Made by a program: the position numbers and the translations under genes | Part shown: positions 29,649 through 40,327 of the stretch, piece after piece | Layout of the letters: each line of letters opens with the position of its first letter | Position numbering within the stretch: the first letter of the stretch is position 1 | Notes under the pieces: generated by a model | What the model was told of the DNA's origin: nothing | The model's database searches: none | The model's input: the letters and a program-made list of their open reading frames with translations, nothing else | Assembly (NCBI RefSeq): GCF_000278235.1 | Contig: NZ_JH725037.1 | Coordinates: forward strand, 976,467-1,040,466 | DNA from: Bartonella vinsonii subsp. arupensis OK-94-513 | GTDB taxonomy: Bacteria; Pseudomonadota; Alphaproteobacteria; Rhizobiales; Rhizobiaceae | Reading direction: 5' to 3' | Length of the DNA: 64,000 nucleotides

Positions 29649-32279
29649 TTAATTTTTAGAAGGATTTCTGCGTCTCCACCAACCAATACGCCCAGTTTTA
29701 GGAGCATCGTCAGGAACTGATGATATAACAACAGGATGACTAGTTTTCTCTTCAATTTTGGAGGAATCTACTTTAACAGATTCCTCTTCTAGAGTTTTTT
29801 GTTCTGATGTTTCTTCTGTTGGTGTTGATTTTTGAGAAAGTGACTTTCTGCGCGTTTTACGTGTTGTAGATTTTTTAGCATTTGTGGGAGTTTTTTTCAT
29901 CACTTCATCAGTAGATTTATCTACTTTTTTTATCTTAGTTTTATGCATCGAGCTTGTTGTAGATTTTTTTTCCAAAGATTCTGGTGCTTCTACATTCTGA
30001 TCATTCTCAATAACTTGTTGATTTTGTAATACTTTTGAAGAACGTGTTTTACGTTTTTTAGGTTTAACAACCGTATCATTTTTTACAGATTCATCTTGTT
30101 CTATATTTAGGTGTTGTGTATTGCTTTTCGCGTCCTCAAATTGAACAGACTTAGCAGCTGGAGTGCGGCGTTTATGGTGTGCTGTTTTAATTTCTTCTAA
30201 AGCCTGCTTAGCAAAATCTCCTACTGGTTCTGCATAAGGAATACGAATCTGATAAAAACTATTCTCTTGATTTCGACGGCCACCACGACGTCCTCGACGA
30301 CGTCCTCGACGACGAGAATCATCATTTAACGTATTGTCTTTTTTATGAATGCTGGAAGGAGCATCGTCATTAATCTCATCTTGACGCTTTTTATGCCGAT
30401 GTTTCTGATTCACTTCAACAGGGATTTTATCTTCGATAGATGTGCTATCTACTAAAATTATGTCTTTAGCTTCTTCTTTATCATCGTCTTCAACAATTAA
30501 CGGTGGTTGAGAAACTGCCTCCGCTATTGTACCCTTAGAAATAATGAGATGTTGCGTTCCAATGCTATCATCTGCTTCAATACTGATACTAAGTTTAAAG
30601 CGCGCTTCTAAATTAACAAGAATGTTACGTTTGTGGTTTAATATATAGAGCGCTGTTGTGACAGGTGTACGCACAGTAATATTATGTTGCGGATTACGAA
30701 GAAGATATTCTTCAATTGAGCGCATGACATGTAAGGCAATCGATGATTCAGAACGCACATTTCCTGTTCCCGCACAATGTGGGCAAGGTTGTGTTGTACT
30801 TTCTAAAACCGACACGCGAATACGTTGACGACTCATTTCTAAAAGACCGAAATGTGAAATGTGACCAACTTGAATACGGGCACGATCGCTTTTTAAGCAT
30901 TCTTTCAACTTTTTTTCGACCAGTCTTACATTGCGCTCTTCAAGCATATCAATGAAATCAATAACAATCAAACCAGCAAGATCACGTAAACGTAATTGAC
31001 GCGCTATTTCTTCTGCAGCTTCAAGATTAGTTTGTAATGCTGTTTTTTCGACAGATAATTCTTTGGTGGAGCGGCCAGAGTTTACATCAATAGCAACAAG
31101 TGCTTCTGTTTGATTAATAACAAGATAACCACCAGATTTTAAAGAAACTTGTGGGTGCAACATCTTATCAAGTTGAATTTCGATGTTGTTGCGTGCAAAA
31201 ATAGGGATAGGATCGCGATAGGGTTGCACAACTTTTGCATGACTTGGCATGAGCATACGCATGAAGTCTTTCGCCTCACGGTATCCTTGATCACCAGAAA
31301 CAAGAATTTCATTGATATTCTTATTGTAAAGATCGCGTATAGAGCGCTTTATGAGATTGCTTTCTTCATGGACAAGGCATGGTGCTGTGGATTTTAACGT
31401 CAATGTGCGAACAGTATCCCATAACCGCGTAAGATACTCATAATCGCGTTTAATCTCAGCTTTTGTTCTATTTGCTCCAGCAGTTCTTAGGATGACACCC
31501 ATACCCTTAGGAACTGCTAATTCTTTTACAATCTCTTTAAGACGTTTGCGATCTTGGATATTCGTGATTTTTCGTGAAATACCACCACCACGCGCTGTGT
31601 TAGGCATCAAAACAGAGTAACGACCTGCTAGAGATAAATATGTTGTGAGTGCAGCACCTTTGTTACCACGTTCTTCTTTGATAACTTGCACCAACAAAAT
31701 TTGACGTCGTTTAATCACTTCTTGAATTTTATACTGACGCCCTTGTTTTCGTTGATAGGTAGGGAGTTCTTCACGTACATCCTCTGCACCAACCATTTCG
31801 ATATCATCATGAGAAACATTTGCATTGAATACTTCTTCTGTATCATCAAGTATTATTGCTTCAGAAGTCATGTCATTTTCAACATCTGCTGCTATGATAC
31901 TGTTACGCTCATCTTTTTTTGTTTTTCTGGAGCGTTTTTTATTTTTGTTTGTTTCTTCAGGAAGACTTTCAGTATAATTTTCTCCTACAGCAGCTTTTTC
32001 TTCTTCTTCAAGAAGAGCGAGACGATCAGCAATAGGAATTTGATAATAATCGGGATGAATTTCAGAAAATGTCAAGAAACCATGGCGATTGCCACCATAT
32101 TCGACAAAAGCTGCTTGAAGAGACGGCTCTACACGCGTAATACGTGCTAGATAAATATTCCCCTTGAGCTGCTTTTTATGTTCTGATTCAAAATCAAGTT
32201 CTTCAATTTTGTTGCCGTGAACAACAACAACACGTGTTTCCTCCGGATGGGAGGCATCTATAAGCATTTTGTTTGACAT
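29649..32279 (-). CDS. rne: Ribonuclease E/G family endoribonuclease
   Basis: The main endonuclease of mRNA decay and rRNA/tRNA processing. The 876-residue protein has an N-terminal S1 domain interrupted by an acidic/basic insert (about residues 95-180, with KKRSRKTKKDERN), then the catalytic RNase E/G core: DVNSGRSTKELSVEKTALQ and GLIVIDFIDM carry the metal-binding aspartates near residues 395-440. A CPHCAGTG zinc-link motif lies near 500. The C-terminal 250 residues are a low-complexity scaffold with an Arg-rich RNA-binding patch (RRRGRRRGRRGGRR) and Lys-rich repeats. Convergent with the IalB-family gene. Confidence 0.94.
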   Translation of the reverse strand: MSNKMLIDASHPEETRVVVVHGNKIEELDFESEHKKQLKGNIYLARITRVEPSLQAAFVEYGGNRHGFLTFSEIHPDYYQIPIADRLALLEEEEKAAVGENYTESLPEETNKNKKRSRKTKKDERNSIIAADVENDMTSEAIILDDTEEVFNANVSHDDIEMVGAEDVREELPTYQRKQGRQYKIQEVIKRRQILLVQVIKEERGNKGAALTTYLSLAGRYSVLMPNTARGGGISRKITNIQDRKRLKEIVKELAVPKGMGVILRTAGANRTKAEIKRDYEYLTRLWDTVRTLTLKSTAPCLVHEESNLIKRSIRDLYNKNINEILVSGDQGYREAKDFMRMLMPSHAKVVQPYRDPIPIFARNNIEIQLDKMLHPQVSLKSGGYLVINQTEALVAIDVNSGRSTKELSVEKTALQTNLEAAEEIARQLRLRDLAGLIVIDFIDMLEERNVRLVEKKLKECLKSDRARIQVGHISHFGLLEMSRQRIRVSVLESTTQPCPHCAGTGNVRSESSIALHVMRSIEEYLLRNPQHNITVRTPVTTALYILNHKRNILVNLEARFKLSISIEADDSIGTQHLIISKGTIAEAVSQPPLIVEDDDKEEAKDIILVDSTSIEDKIPVEVNQKHRHKKRQDEINDDAPSSIHKKDNTLNDDSRRRGRRRGRRGGRRNQENSFYQIRIPYAEPVGDFAKQALEEIKTAHHKRRTPAAKSVQFEDAKSNTQHLNIEQDESVKNDTVVKPKKRKTRSSKVLQNQQVIENDQNVEAPESLEKKSTTSSMHKTKIKKVDKSTDEVMKKTPTNAKKSTTRKTRRKSLSQKSTPTEETSEQKTLEEESVKVDSSKIEEKTSHPVVISSVPDDAPKTGRIGWWRRRNPSKN

Positions 32280-32873
32280 AAGTTAAAATCCTAAAGGCGA
32301 CATACACAACTTTATTCAAACGAACAGTATAAATGTTCGCAGAGGTAAAGGGTTGTCTGCCATAAAAGGGAGGTACCAGAAAAACAGGATGGGATATTAC
32401 GTGCAAATGCATGACAGCATTTACAACATTTCTCAACACCATCTCCATCTGTTTTGTATGACTCATAATTTTGTAAGTCTCCGGCAAAACAATCTTTAAA
32501 AAGTTCGGATATCCGAACCAGCGAATCTTAAATAATGCAATTCTAGCTTTTGTGACATAAAGAATTTTTATCCATAAAAAGTCTAAATGTGTAATATGCA
32601 ATAAATTTTCTAAAGACAACTTAATATGGACTACAGATAATTTAGATGGTCTATTAGCTAGAAAGCATAAGTGTTCTTTTATGTTGATATCATGGTTTTG
32701 GCAAGTAACAATATAATGCATCCTATTATAATGTCTTTGAATTGCTTTAATTTAGTTTTTTAGAGGTGTAAAAATTCCAAGATTTATCATTTGTTGAAAA
32801 ATATGGAGTAAACTTGAACTATTGCTTTTATGCGGTTGAGATCAATTGTGGCTAATGTAGAGTATTTCACCTA
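32280..32873. other. Divergent region between rne and the amidase gene
   Basis: 594 bases between the divergent rne (minus) and amidase (plus) starts. A minus-strand frame (32203-32721) is open here but overlaps the rne start and has no recognisable family. A perfect 16-base palindrome (GTTCGGATATCCGAAC, 32503-32518) lies in the probable rne leader. In other bacteria rne has a long, structured, autoregulatory 5' leader; this spacing would allow the same. Confidence 0.45.
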
Positions 32874-34103
32874 ATGATAAAAAAGATTTTTATCCAAAAG
32901 CTAAAAATAACCTATTGGGATGTTATCTTGTACGTCCCATACTGTTTATTATTTTTTTTAGTATTCCAAACAAATATCCAAGCTGCAGATGCCATAAAAC
33001 TTGTCAATTTACGCACTATTGGTGATAATACACATACACGTATTATTGCGGTTTTTAATGCTAAGCCAAATGTTCGTTTGCAGATTTTGGATAAACCAGC
33101 GCGTTTAGTTATCAATTTACCTATAGTTGATTTTTCAGCGCAAAATACATCTTCAAAGAAACAGAATATATTATCAAGCATGTTATCAGATGTGCGTTAC
33201 AGTTTATCTGATATACAGACTTCACGCATTATTTTGACAAGCAAAGTTACTTTTATTGTTGAAAAAACTATAGTACAAAAATTAGATAATGGTTTATGGC
33301 AACTGTTGATTGATATTAGTAAAAGCACACAAGAAAAATTTAATGAAATATTTGAAAAACAGCAAAAAACTCATCTTAATGTACAAAAAAACTTAATGCG
33401 GACACGTAATTTCCGCGTCATTCTTGATCCTGGTCATGGTGGAATTGATGGCGGTGCGCGAGGTGTTACTGGAATTTTGGAAAAAGATGTAACATTAGCT
33501 TTTGCACGTGTACTGCGAGATGAATTAAAAAAAGATTCTCACATCACTGTTGCTTTAACACGTGATTCTGATGTCTTTTTAAGATTAAGTGAAAGAGTTA
33601 AAAAAGCGCAAGAATTTGGTGCTGATCTTTTTATATCTATTCATGCAGATACCATTAGTGCGCATTCTCTTCGTGGTGCTACAGTATATACGATATCAGA
33701 TAAAGCATCTGATGCAATTGCAAAATCCTTAGCTGAAAATGAAAACAAAGTTGATCTTCTCGATGGTTTGCCTGCAGATGAGTCGCATGAGGTTACAGAT
33801 ATTTTGATTGATCTTACCCGACGTGAAACGCATGCTTTTTCGGTGAATTTTGCGAATAGTGTTGTCTCAAGCTTATCAAAGAATAATATCCATCTTATAA
33901 ATAATCCTCATCGATATGCTGATTTTCAAGTTTTAAGGGCTTCAGATATACCCTCTGTCTTGATAGAGATAGGTTATTTATCCAATAAAGAGGATGAAAA
34001 ATTATTAAACAATCCCCAATGGAGACAACAAATGGCTCACTCTATTACTCATTCTATTCGGCAATTTGCCGAGTATAAGCAGAAAGTTATGCAGCCTCTT
34101 TAA
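32874..34103 (+). CDS. N-acetylmuramoyl-L-alanine amidase with AMIN domain
   Basis: A periplasmic zinc amidase (AmiC type) that cuts septal peptidoglycan between MurNAc and the stem peptide. The 409-residue protein has an N-terminal signal/anchor helix (about 17-36), an AMIN domain (about 40-150), and an Amidase_3 domain from residue 178: DPGHGGIDGGARGVTG with zinc His and the following Glu region, SIHADTI with the second His, and catalytic Glu in VLIEIGYLSN. It lies directly before the PBP1A gene, giving a cell-wall pair on the plus strand. Confidence 0.92.
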   Translation: MIKKIFIQKLKITYWDVILYVPYCLLFFLVFQTNIQAADAIKLVNLRTIGDNTHTRIIAVFNAKPNVRLQILDKPARLVINLPIVDFSAQNTSSKKQNILSSMLSDVRYSLSDIQTSRIILTSKVTFIVEKTIVQKLDNGLWQLLIDISKSTQEKFNEIFEKQQKTHLNVQKNLMRTRNFRVILDPGHGGIDGGARGVTGILEKDVTLAFARVLRDELKKDSHITVALTRDSDVFLRLSERVKKAQEFGADLFISIHADTISAHSLRGATVYTISDKASDAIAKSLAENENKVDLLDGLPADESHEVTDILIDLTRRETHAFSVNFANSVVSSLSKNNIHLINNPHRYADFQVLRASDIPSVLIEIGYLSNKEDEKLLNNPQWRQQMAHSITHSIRQFAEYKQKVMQPL

Positions 34104-34260
34104 ATTTGTGAGAAAATAGAGTATCAATATGCGCTTCTAGGTAAAAGGCAGAAAATATTTTTTCTTTATCTCAGTTTAGTGGTGATATCCTTGTGGTATT
34201 GGTGATGAGATAACATATTTTATTCGATCAATTCTAAAGAAAGCGATAGCCATTTTGATA

Positions 34261-36723
34261 ATGATTTTTTTTAGATATCTTCTTAGTTTTGTTGTGACTA
34301 TTGGTTTTTTGGGGGCCGTAATACAGGGGGTGAGAGCAAAGGAGCCAACCAGTGCACTTCCTGATTATGAAGTTCTTTCGCTTTATGAACCGCCTGTGAT
34401 GACTCGTGTTCACGCTTCTGATGGTAGCCTTATGGCAGAATTTGCCACAAAACGTCGTCTTTATTTACCAATTCAGTCAATACCAAAGCTTCTTAAAGAT
34501 GCTTTTGTTTCAGCTGAAGATAAGAATTTTTATCATCATTTTGGTTTAGATCCTGAAGGGCTTTCTAGAGCTTTAATCAATAATATCCGTAATATTGGTT
34601 CTGGAAAACGTCCAGAGGGGGCATCAACCATTACACAACAAGTCGCTAAAAATTTTCTTTTAAGTTCAGATGCAACATTAGAACGTAAATTAAAAGAAGC
34701 TATTTTAGCAATGCGTATTGAGAAGACCTATTCAAAGGATCATATTCTTGAGCTTTATCTCAATGAAATTTATCTTGGTCGTAGCACGTATGGTATCGCA
34801 GCAGCATCTTTAACCTATTTTAATAAATCTGTTAATGACCTTACTTTAGAGCAATGCGCTTATTTGGCTGCTCTTCCCAAAGGACCAGCAAATTATGACC
34901 CTTTCAAAAATACACAACGCGCTCTTAATCGACGCAATTGGGTTATAGATCGTATGGTTGCAAATGGATATGTAACGCGTGAACAAGGTGAAAAGGCTAA
35001 AGCAAAACCTTTAGGAGCAACAATACGCGGTAGCGATAGCTACGTTTTTGCTGCTGATTATTTTACTGAAGAAGTGCGTCGCCGTTTAATGCATCGCTAT
35101 GGAGCAAAAACACTTTATGAAGGTGGGCTTTCAATTCGTACAACGCTTGATCCATCTTTACAGCTTATTGCTCGGCGCGCTTTACACAATGGATTAATTA
35201 AGTTTGATCATTCGCAAGGATGGCGTGGTGCTTATAAACATATTGATAAGAGCGATGATTGGGGCATAGAACTTGCGAATATTACGGGATTAAGTGATGT
35301 TCCTGAATGGCGTTTAGCTGTTGTTCTTTCTACTAACGCTAATAAAATAGAGATTGGTTTACAACCACAACATGAAGATTCAGGTTTGTTGTCAACAAAA
35401 CGGGAAACGGCCATTTTGTCTGAAGCTGATTCAAAATGGGCATTAAATGTTGTCAAAGAAAATGGCTATCGAAAAACGGTTCGGGATTTATCTCATGTTC
35501 TGCAAGTTGGAGATGTCATTTTCGTCGAAAAAACATCAAATACAGATAATATTTATCGTTTACAACAAATTCCAAAGGTTGAAGGTGCGATTGTTGCTAT
35601 GGAACCTCATACAGGACGTGTTCTTGCTATGGTGGGAGGGTTTTCTTTTGCAGCTTCTGAATTTAATCGTGCAACTCAAGCCTATCGTCAACCTGGTTCT
35701 GCTTTTAAGCCTTTTGTGTATGCCGCAGCACTTGATAATGGCTATACACCAGCATCGGTTATTTTAGATGGTCCTATCGAAATTCGCCAATATAATGGTG
35801 AAATTTGGCAACCTAAGAATTATGGTGGTACATTTGCAGGACCTTCAACACTACGCTATGGCATTGAACATTCTCGCAATCTTATGACGATACGGCTTGC
35901 TTATGATATGGGAATGCCTCTTGTCGCTGAATATGCAGAACGTTTTGGTATTGTAGATAAATTGCAACCTTATCTTCCCATGGCCTTAGGAGCTGGTGAA
36001 ACAACTGTTTTACGGATGGTTACAGCTTATTCAGTTATTGCCAATGGAGGACGCTCTATTCATCCTTCTTTAATAGACAGAATTCAAGATCGTTATGGAA
36101 AAACAATTTACCGCCATGATGATCGTCTCTGTGAAAATTGTAATGCTCAGTCTTGGGACAACCAAAATGAACCCACATTAATTGATGAGAGAGATCAAGT
36201 CCTTGATCCTATGACAGCTTATCAAATTACATCAATGATGGAAGGCGTTGTTCAACGTGGTACAGCTGCGCGTTTGCGATATCTTAATCGACATATAGCT
36301 GCAAAAACAGGAACAACCAATGATTCTAAAGATGTATGGTTTATGGGCTTTACCCCTGACCTTGTCGTTGGTATTTTTGTTGGTTACGATCAACCAGCAC
36401 CATTGGGATATAATGGAACGGGAAGTTCATTGGCAGCACCTATTTTTGGTGAATTCATGGAAAAAGCTCTGAAAGGGAAGCCAGATGTGCCATTTAAGAT
36501 GCCAGAGGGGATGATTTTAATGCCTATTAATCGTAAGACAGGCATGCTTGCTGAAGCAGGAGATCATGATGTCATCATAGAAGCATTTAAACCAGGAACT
36601 GGACCTGCTGATATATATCAGGTCATTGGTAGTACCAATTCTTTTCAAGAAGGGATTCCTGCAACAACCACTTCTCCACAAGTCAACAAAGCTCTTGAAA
36701 GTGGTACAGGTGGGCTGTATTAG
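34261..36723 (+). CDS. mrcA: Penicillin-binding protein 1A
   Basis: A bifunctional peptidoglycan synthase anchored in the inner membrane. The protein has about 820 residues with an N-terminal membrane helix. The glycosyltransferase domain has catalytic Glu in VSAEDKNFYHHFG near residue 87 and the motif GASTITQQVAKNFLL. The transpeptidase domain has the active serine in QPGSAFKPFVY near 480, the SRN motif (EHSRNLMTIRL) and KTGTTNDSKDVWF near 685. ATG 34261 is used; an upstream TTG at 34255 adds two residues. The name mrcA/ponA follows family usage. Confidence 0.94.
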   Translation: MIFFRYLLSFVVTIGFLGAVIQGVRAKEPTSALPDYEVLSLYEPPVMTRVHASDGSLMAEFATKRRLYLPIQSIPKLLKDAFVSAEDKNFYHHFGLDPEGLSRALINNIRNIGSGKRPEGASTITQQVAKNFLLSSDATLERKLKEAILAMRIEKTYSKDHILELYLNEIYLGRSTYGIAAASLTYFNKSVNDLTLEQCAYLAALPKGPANYDPFKNTQRALNRRNWVIDRMVANGYVTREQGEKAKAKPLGATIRGSDSYVFAADYFTEEVRRRLMHRYGAKTLYEGGLSIRTTLDPSLQLIARRALHNGLIKFDHSQGWRGAYKHIDKSDDWGIELANITGLSDVPEWRLAVVLSTNANKIEIGLQPQHEDSGLLSTKRETAILSEADSKWALNVVKENGYRKTVRDLSHVLQVGDVIFVEKTSNTDNIYRLQQIPKVEGAIVAMEPHTGRVLAMVGGFSFAASEFNRATQAYRQPGSAFKPFVYAAALDNGYTPASVILDGPIEIRQYNGEIWQPKNYGGTFAGPSTLRYGIEHSRNLMTIRLAYDMGMPLVAEYAERFGIVDKLQPYLPMALGAGETTVLRMVTAYSVIANGGRSIHPSLIDRIQDRYGKTIYRHDDRLCENCNAQSWDNQNEPTLIDERDQVLDPMTAYQITSMMEGVVQRGTAARLRYLNRHIAAKTGTTNDSKDVWFMGFTPDLVVGIFVGYDQPAPLGYNGTGSSLAAPIFGEFMEKALKGKPDVPFKMPEGMILMPINRKTGMLAEAGDHDVIIEAFKPGTGPADIYQVIGSTNSFQEGIPATTTSPQVNKALESGTGGLY

Positions 36724-36906
36724 TCGATCAAATCCTCTTTGATATGATTTGGCAGGGGAAGGTGGTTTTTGTCTGTTTTTTTTTGCAATATAGCTACAAT
36801 AAATAGGTTGATGAAGTCATACCATTCCTTTACGACAACCATTGAATTCATATAAATATTAAAAAGCATAACCAGAAAGAATCAATAAAGACTACGGTGT
36901 TCAATT

Positions 36907-38035
36907 ATGCGAGCAGAAATAGAAACATTAGTTGATGAAATCCAAAAGGCAATTACGTTGCTAAGGGGGCATCTTTGACTGGGATCAATCACTAAAACGT
37001 CTCGAATATCTCAATCAACAAGCAGAAAATCCAACGCTTTGGGATAATGCACAGCAAGCGCAAGAGATGATGCGTGAACGTCAGCGTCTTGATGATTCAA
37101 TCAATGGTATTCGATCATTTACAAAAACGCTTGAAGAATGCATTGAATTAATAGAGATGGGCGAAGAAGAAAGTGATGTTGAAATTATCACCGATGCAGA
37201 AAACTCAATACGTAATCTTAAAAATGAAATAGATAAGAGGCAAATAGATGTGCTTCTTTCAGGAGAAGCAGATCAGAATGATACTTATCTAGAAGTTCAT
37301 GCTGGTGCAGGAGGAACAGAAAGCCAAGATTGGGCTTCTATGCTGTTACGCATGTATACGCGCTGGGCTGAACAACATAAAATGAAAGTTGACCTGTTAG
37401 AAATTCATGATGGAGAAGAGGCAGGAATAAAATCAGCGACTATTCTCGTAAAAGGGCATAACGCTTATGGTATGTTAAAAACGGAATCAGGTGTTCATCG
37501 TTTGGTACGTATTTCACCGTTTGATTCAAATGCAAAGCGCCATACTTCTTTTGCAAGCATTTGGGTTTATCCAGTCATTGATGATAATATTGAAGTTGAT
37601 GTTTCAGAAGCAGATGTTCGTATTGATACATATCGTGCCTCAGGAGCTGGAGGGCAACATGTCAATACAACGGATTCTGCAGTGCGCATCACACATATAA
37701 AAACGGGTATTGTTGTTCAATGTCAAACAGAGCGTTCTCAGCATAAAAATCGAGCCACTGCATGGTCTATGTTACGTGCAAGACTTTATGAAGAAGAGCT
37801 CAAAAAGAGAGAAGAGGAAACAAATGTTGTTGAAGCTTCTAAAACAGAAATTGGATGGGGACACCAAATTAGATCTTATGTTCTTCAACCCTATCAACTT
37901 GTCAAGGATTTACGCACAGGCGTTGAAAACACTGATCCACAATCCGTACTTAATGGAAATTTAGACGCATTTGTAGAGGCAGCACTTGCTCAACGCATTT
38001 ACGGAAAAGTGCAAGAAATTAAAGATATTGATTAA
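36907..38035 (+). CDS. prfB: Peptide chain release factor 2 (programmed +1 frameshift)
   Basis: Recognises UGA and UAA stop codons and triggers peptide release. The gene is in two frames: 36907-36978 encodes 23 residues and ends at an in-frame TGA; translation shifts +1 at CTT TGA C so that reading continues with GAC at 36977 and runs to 38035, giving 375 residues. The stimulatory internal Shine-Dalgarno AGGGGG lies three bases before CTT. The main frame has the stop-codon-recognising region and the catalytic GGQ in RASGAGGQHVNTTDSAV. This shift lets RF2 regulate its own level. Follows PBP1A after 183 bases. Confidence 0.95.
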
Positions 38036-38164
38036 TGAGATACAAAGTTCATTAAGATCTATAGATTGATTATTTTCTATATTTATTTCAGTGGGATACC
38101 AAAATTCACTAAAGCCAATAGAGAGGATGATTTTTACATCTTATAGATGTTTGAATAAAAAAAC

Positions 38165-38644
38165 TTATAAACCATTATGATATAAAAGTGCAGCAGCAAA
38201 CACTTCATCGGCATGTCCAGGGACACTAACTTTGCGCCATTCTTCTATTATTTTTCCAGTTAAATCAATTAGAAAGGTGCTTCGTTCAACTCCCATATAT
38301 TTTCGCCCATACATGCTTTTTTCAACCCAAACACCGTAAGCCTCAAGAGTCATTTTTTCTTCATCTGAAACAAGGATGATATCAAGTTCATGTTTTGTTT
38401 TGAATTTATCATGTTTTTTAACATTGTCTGGAGATACCCCAATAACAACAACTCCAATTTCATCGAATTTTGTCTTCAATCGCGTAAAATCAATCGCTTC
38501 ATTCGTACACCCACTGGTATCATCTTTTGGATAAAAATATAAGACAACAGCTTTTCCTTGAAGATCAGAAAGACGTAATTTACCCCCACCATCGCGTGGT
38601 AAATCAAAATCAGGAGCTAGAGTACCTTTTATCGATTTTTTCAT
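38165..38644 (-). CDS. bcp: Peroxiredoxin, BCP/PrxQ family
   Basis: A thiol peroxidase that reduces hydrogen peroxide and organic hydroperoxides. The 159-residue protein has the thioredoxin fold with the peroxidatic cysteine in DDTSGCTNEAIDF (residues 43-55), the preceding FYPKD block, and GVSPDNVKKHDKFK. No second Cys is present five residues after the first, so it is a one-cysteine-type or otherwise atypical member. It is convergent with prfB. Confidence 0.92.
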   Translation of the reverse strand: MKKSIKGTLAPDFDLPRDGGGKLRLSDLQGKAVVLYFYPKDDTSGCTNEAIDFTRLKTKFDEIGVVVIGVSPDNVKKHDKFKTKHELDIILVSDEEKMTLEAYGVWVEKSMYGRKYMGVERSTFLIDLTGKIIEEWRKVSVPGHADEVFAAALLYHNGL

Positions 38645-38792
38645 TATTTTTTATCTTTCTTTTCTGTGTAGCACGTATAAGAATACGTAAAGAAGCAGCC
38701 ATTTAATTTTCTCGTATTTATTTCAAAGATTTTTTATTTTTCCTATGGAGCGTATTATATCATAGGGATTGAATTGAAAAAATGAGAAAAAA

Positions 38793-40046
38793 TTATAGTG
38801 GTTTTATTAAAACATGTTTTTTCTTACCGAAGGAAAGTTTAATTATTCCCTCCGCATCGATATCTTCTTCAACTATAAGGTGCGTTTCATTTTCAATGAT
38901 TTGGTCATTGATACGTACACCTCCACCTTGAATATGTCGACGAGCTTCACTGTTAGATTTAGCTAGTCCTGCTTGTACTAAAAGAGTGAGCACCCCAATA
39001 CCTGTTTTAAATTTCGTAGCGTTAATCTCAACAGTTGGAAGGTTTTTCCCGAGTGTTTTTTCTTCAAAGGTTTTACGAGCAGTTTCGGCTGCTTCATCGG
39101 CAAGATTGCGTCCATGCAACATAGCAGTAACTTCTGTTGCAAGAATTTTCTTTGCTTCATTAATTTCAGTTCCTTGCAATACAGAAAGTTTTTGAATCTC
39201 ATCCATCGGCAAAGCGGTATAAAGCTTCAAAAACCGTGTAACATCAGCATCTTCTGTATTACGCCAATATTGCCAAAACTGATAAGGTGAAAGCATATCT
39301 GCATTGAGCCATACAGCACCATTTAATGATTTACCCATTTTAGCACCAGAAGACGTTGTCAGTAATGGGGAAGTTAATGCATATAACTGTATTGTTTCTA
39401 AGCGATGTCCTAATTCAATTCCGTTAATAATATTACCCCATTGATCAGAACCACCTATTTGCACACGCAGTCCATAACGCTTATAAAGTTCAACAAAATC
39501 ATAAGCTTGTAGGATCATATAATTAAACTCAAGAAATGACAAAGAATGTTCACGCTCAAGTCTTAGTTTAACAGAATCAAATGATAACATACGGTTGACA
39601 GAAAAATGTTTTCCTACGTCACGCAAAAATTCTAAATAGTTCAAATTACATAACCATTCAGCATTATTGACAATGCATGCATCATTTTTTTTATCACCAA
39701 ATGTTAAATAGTTCGCAAATACCTTTTTAATATTAGCAATGTTCGTAGTTATATCATCTTGTGTTAGCAAGCGTCGTGCTTCATCTTTGAAGGAAGGATC
39801 ACCTATCAATCCTGTCCCTCCACCCATCAAAACAATGGGACGATGACCGGTCTTTTGTAACCAATAAAGCATCATAATTTGAAGAAGACTTCCAGCATGT
39901 AAACTTGATGCTGTAGGATCAAATCCAATATAAGCGCTTACAACTTCTTTTGAAAAAAGATCATCTAAGCCTTTTTCATCCGAAATTTGGTGAATAAAGC
40001 CACGTTCACTCATAATGTGTAAAAAATCAGATTTAAAGGCAAGCAC
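38793..40046 (-). CDS. tyrS: Tyrosyl-tRNA synthetase
   Basis: Charges tRNA-Tyr. The 417-residue class I enzyme carries the HIGH-like signature in [15 protein letters not shown] near residues 45-59, tyrosine-pocket residues in the GGSDQWGNI block near 197, and the KMSKS-like loop as KMGKS near 237. The C-terminal 65 residues are an S4 RNA-binding domain ([18 protein letters not shown]). A second in-frame ATG 33 bases downstream is possible, but the longer N-terminus fits alphaproteobacterial TyrS. Confidence 0.95.
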   Translation of the reverse strand: MLAFKSDFLHIMSERGFIHQISDEKGLDDLFSKEVVSAYIGFDPTASSLHAGSLLQIMMLYWLQKTGHRPIVLMGGGTGLIGDPSFKDEARRLLTQDDITTNIANIKKVFANYLTFGDKKNDACIVNNAEWLCNLNYLEFLRDVGKHFSVNRMLSFDSVKLRLEREHSLSFLEFNYMILQAYDFVELYKRYGLRVQIGGSDQWGNIINGIELGHRLETIQLYALTSPLLTTSSGAKMGKSLNGAVWLNADMLSPYQFWQYWRNTEDADVTRFLKLYTALPMDEIQKLSVLQGTEINEAKKILATEVTAMLHGRNLADEAAETARKTFEEKTLGKNLPTVEINATKFKTGIGVLTLLVQAGLAKSNSEARRHIQGGGVRINDQIIENETHLIVEEDIDAEGIIKLSFGKKKHVLIKPL

Positions 40047-40327
40047 AGTTTTGGTATCCTAATTTTAAATTATATTCATTTATACAATGGATTGTTCATG
40101 CATTTTCCCTACCATAAATAATACAGTCCTCACAAGAGAATGAGAAATTGAGTTATGAAAACAAATGTTATTACACTTTAGGGAAAAATGCTTTTCATTG
40201 AAAAATGAAGGAGCTATTTTTTATTTTTTAACGTAAATGGATGTGAGAAAGCTAGGAAATAGTATAAAAATGAACTTTCTTGTCATTATTAGAATAGCTT
40301 TTTTCATTTCTATAAATTTTAGCTCTC

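Noticed and set aside
31686-32150. 154-residue plus-strand frame inside rne
   Set aside because: Wholly antisense to a strongly supported rne. Its Phe/Ile-rich composition is the mirror of the Lys/Glu codons in rne.
32203-32721. 172-residue minus-strand frame overlapping the rne start
   Set aside because: It overlaps 77 bases of rne, has irregular composition, no family features and no ribosome-binding site. The region is more likely the rne leader.
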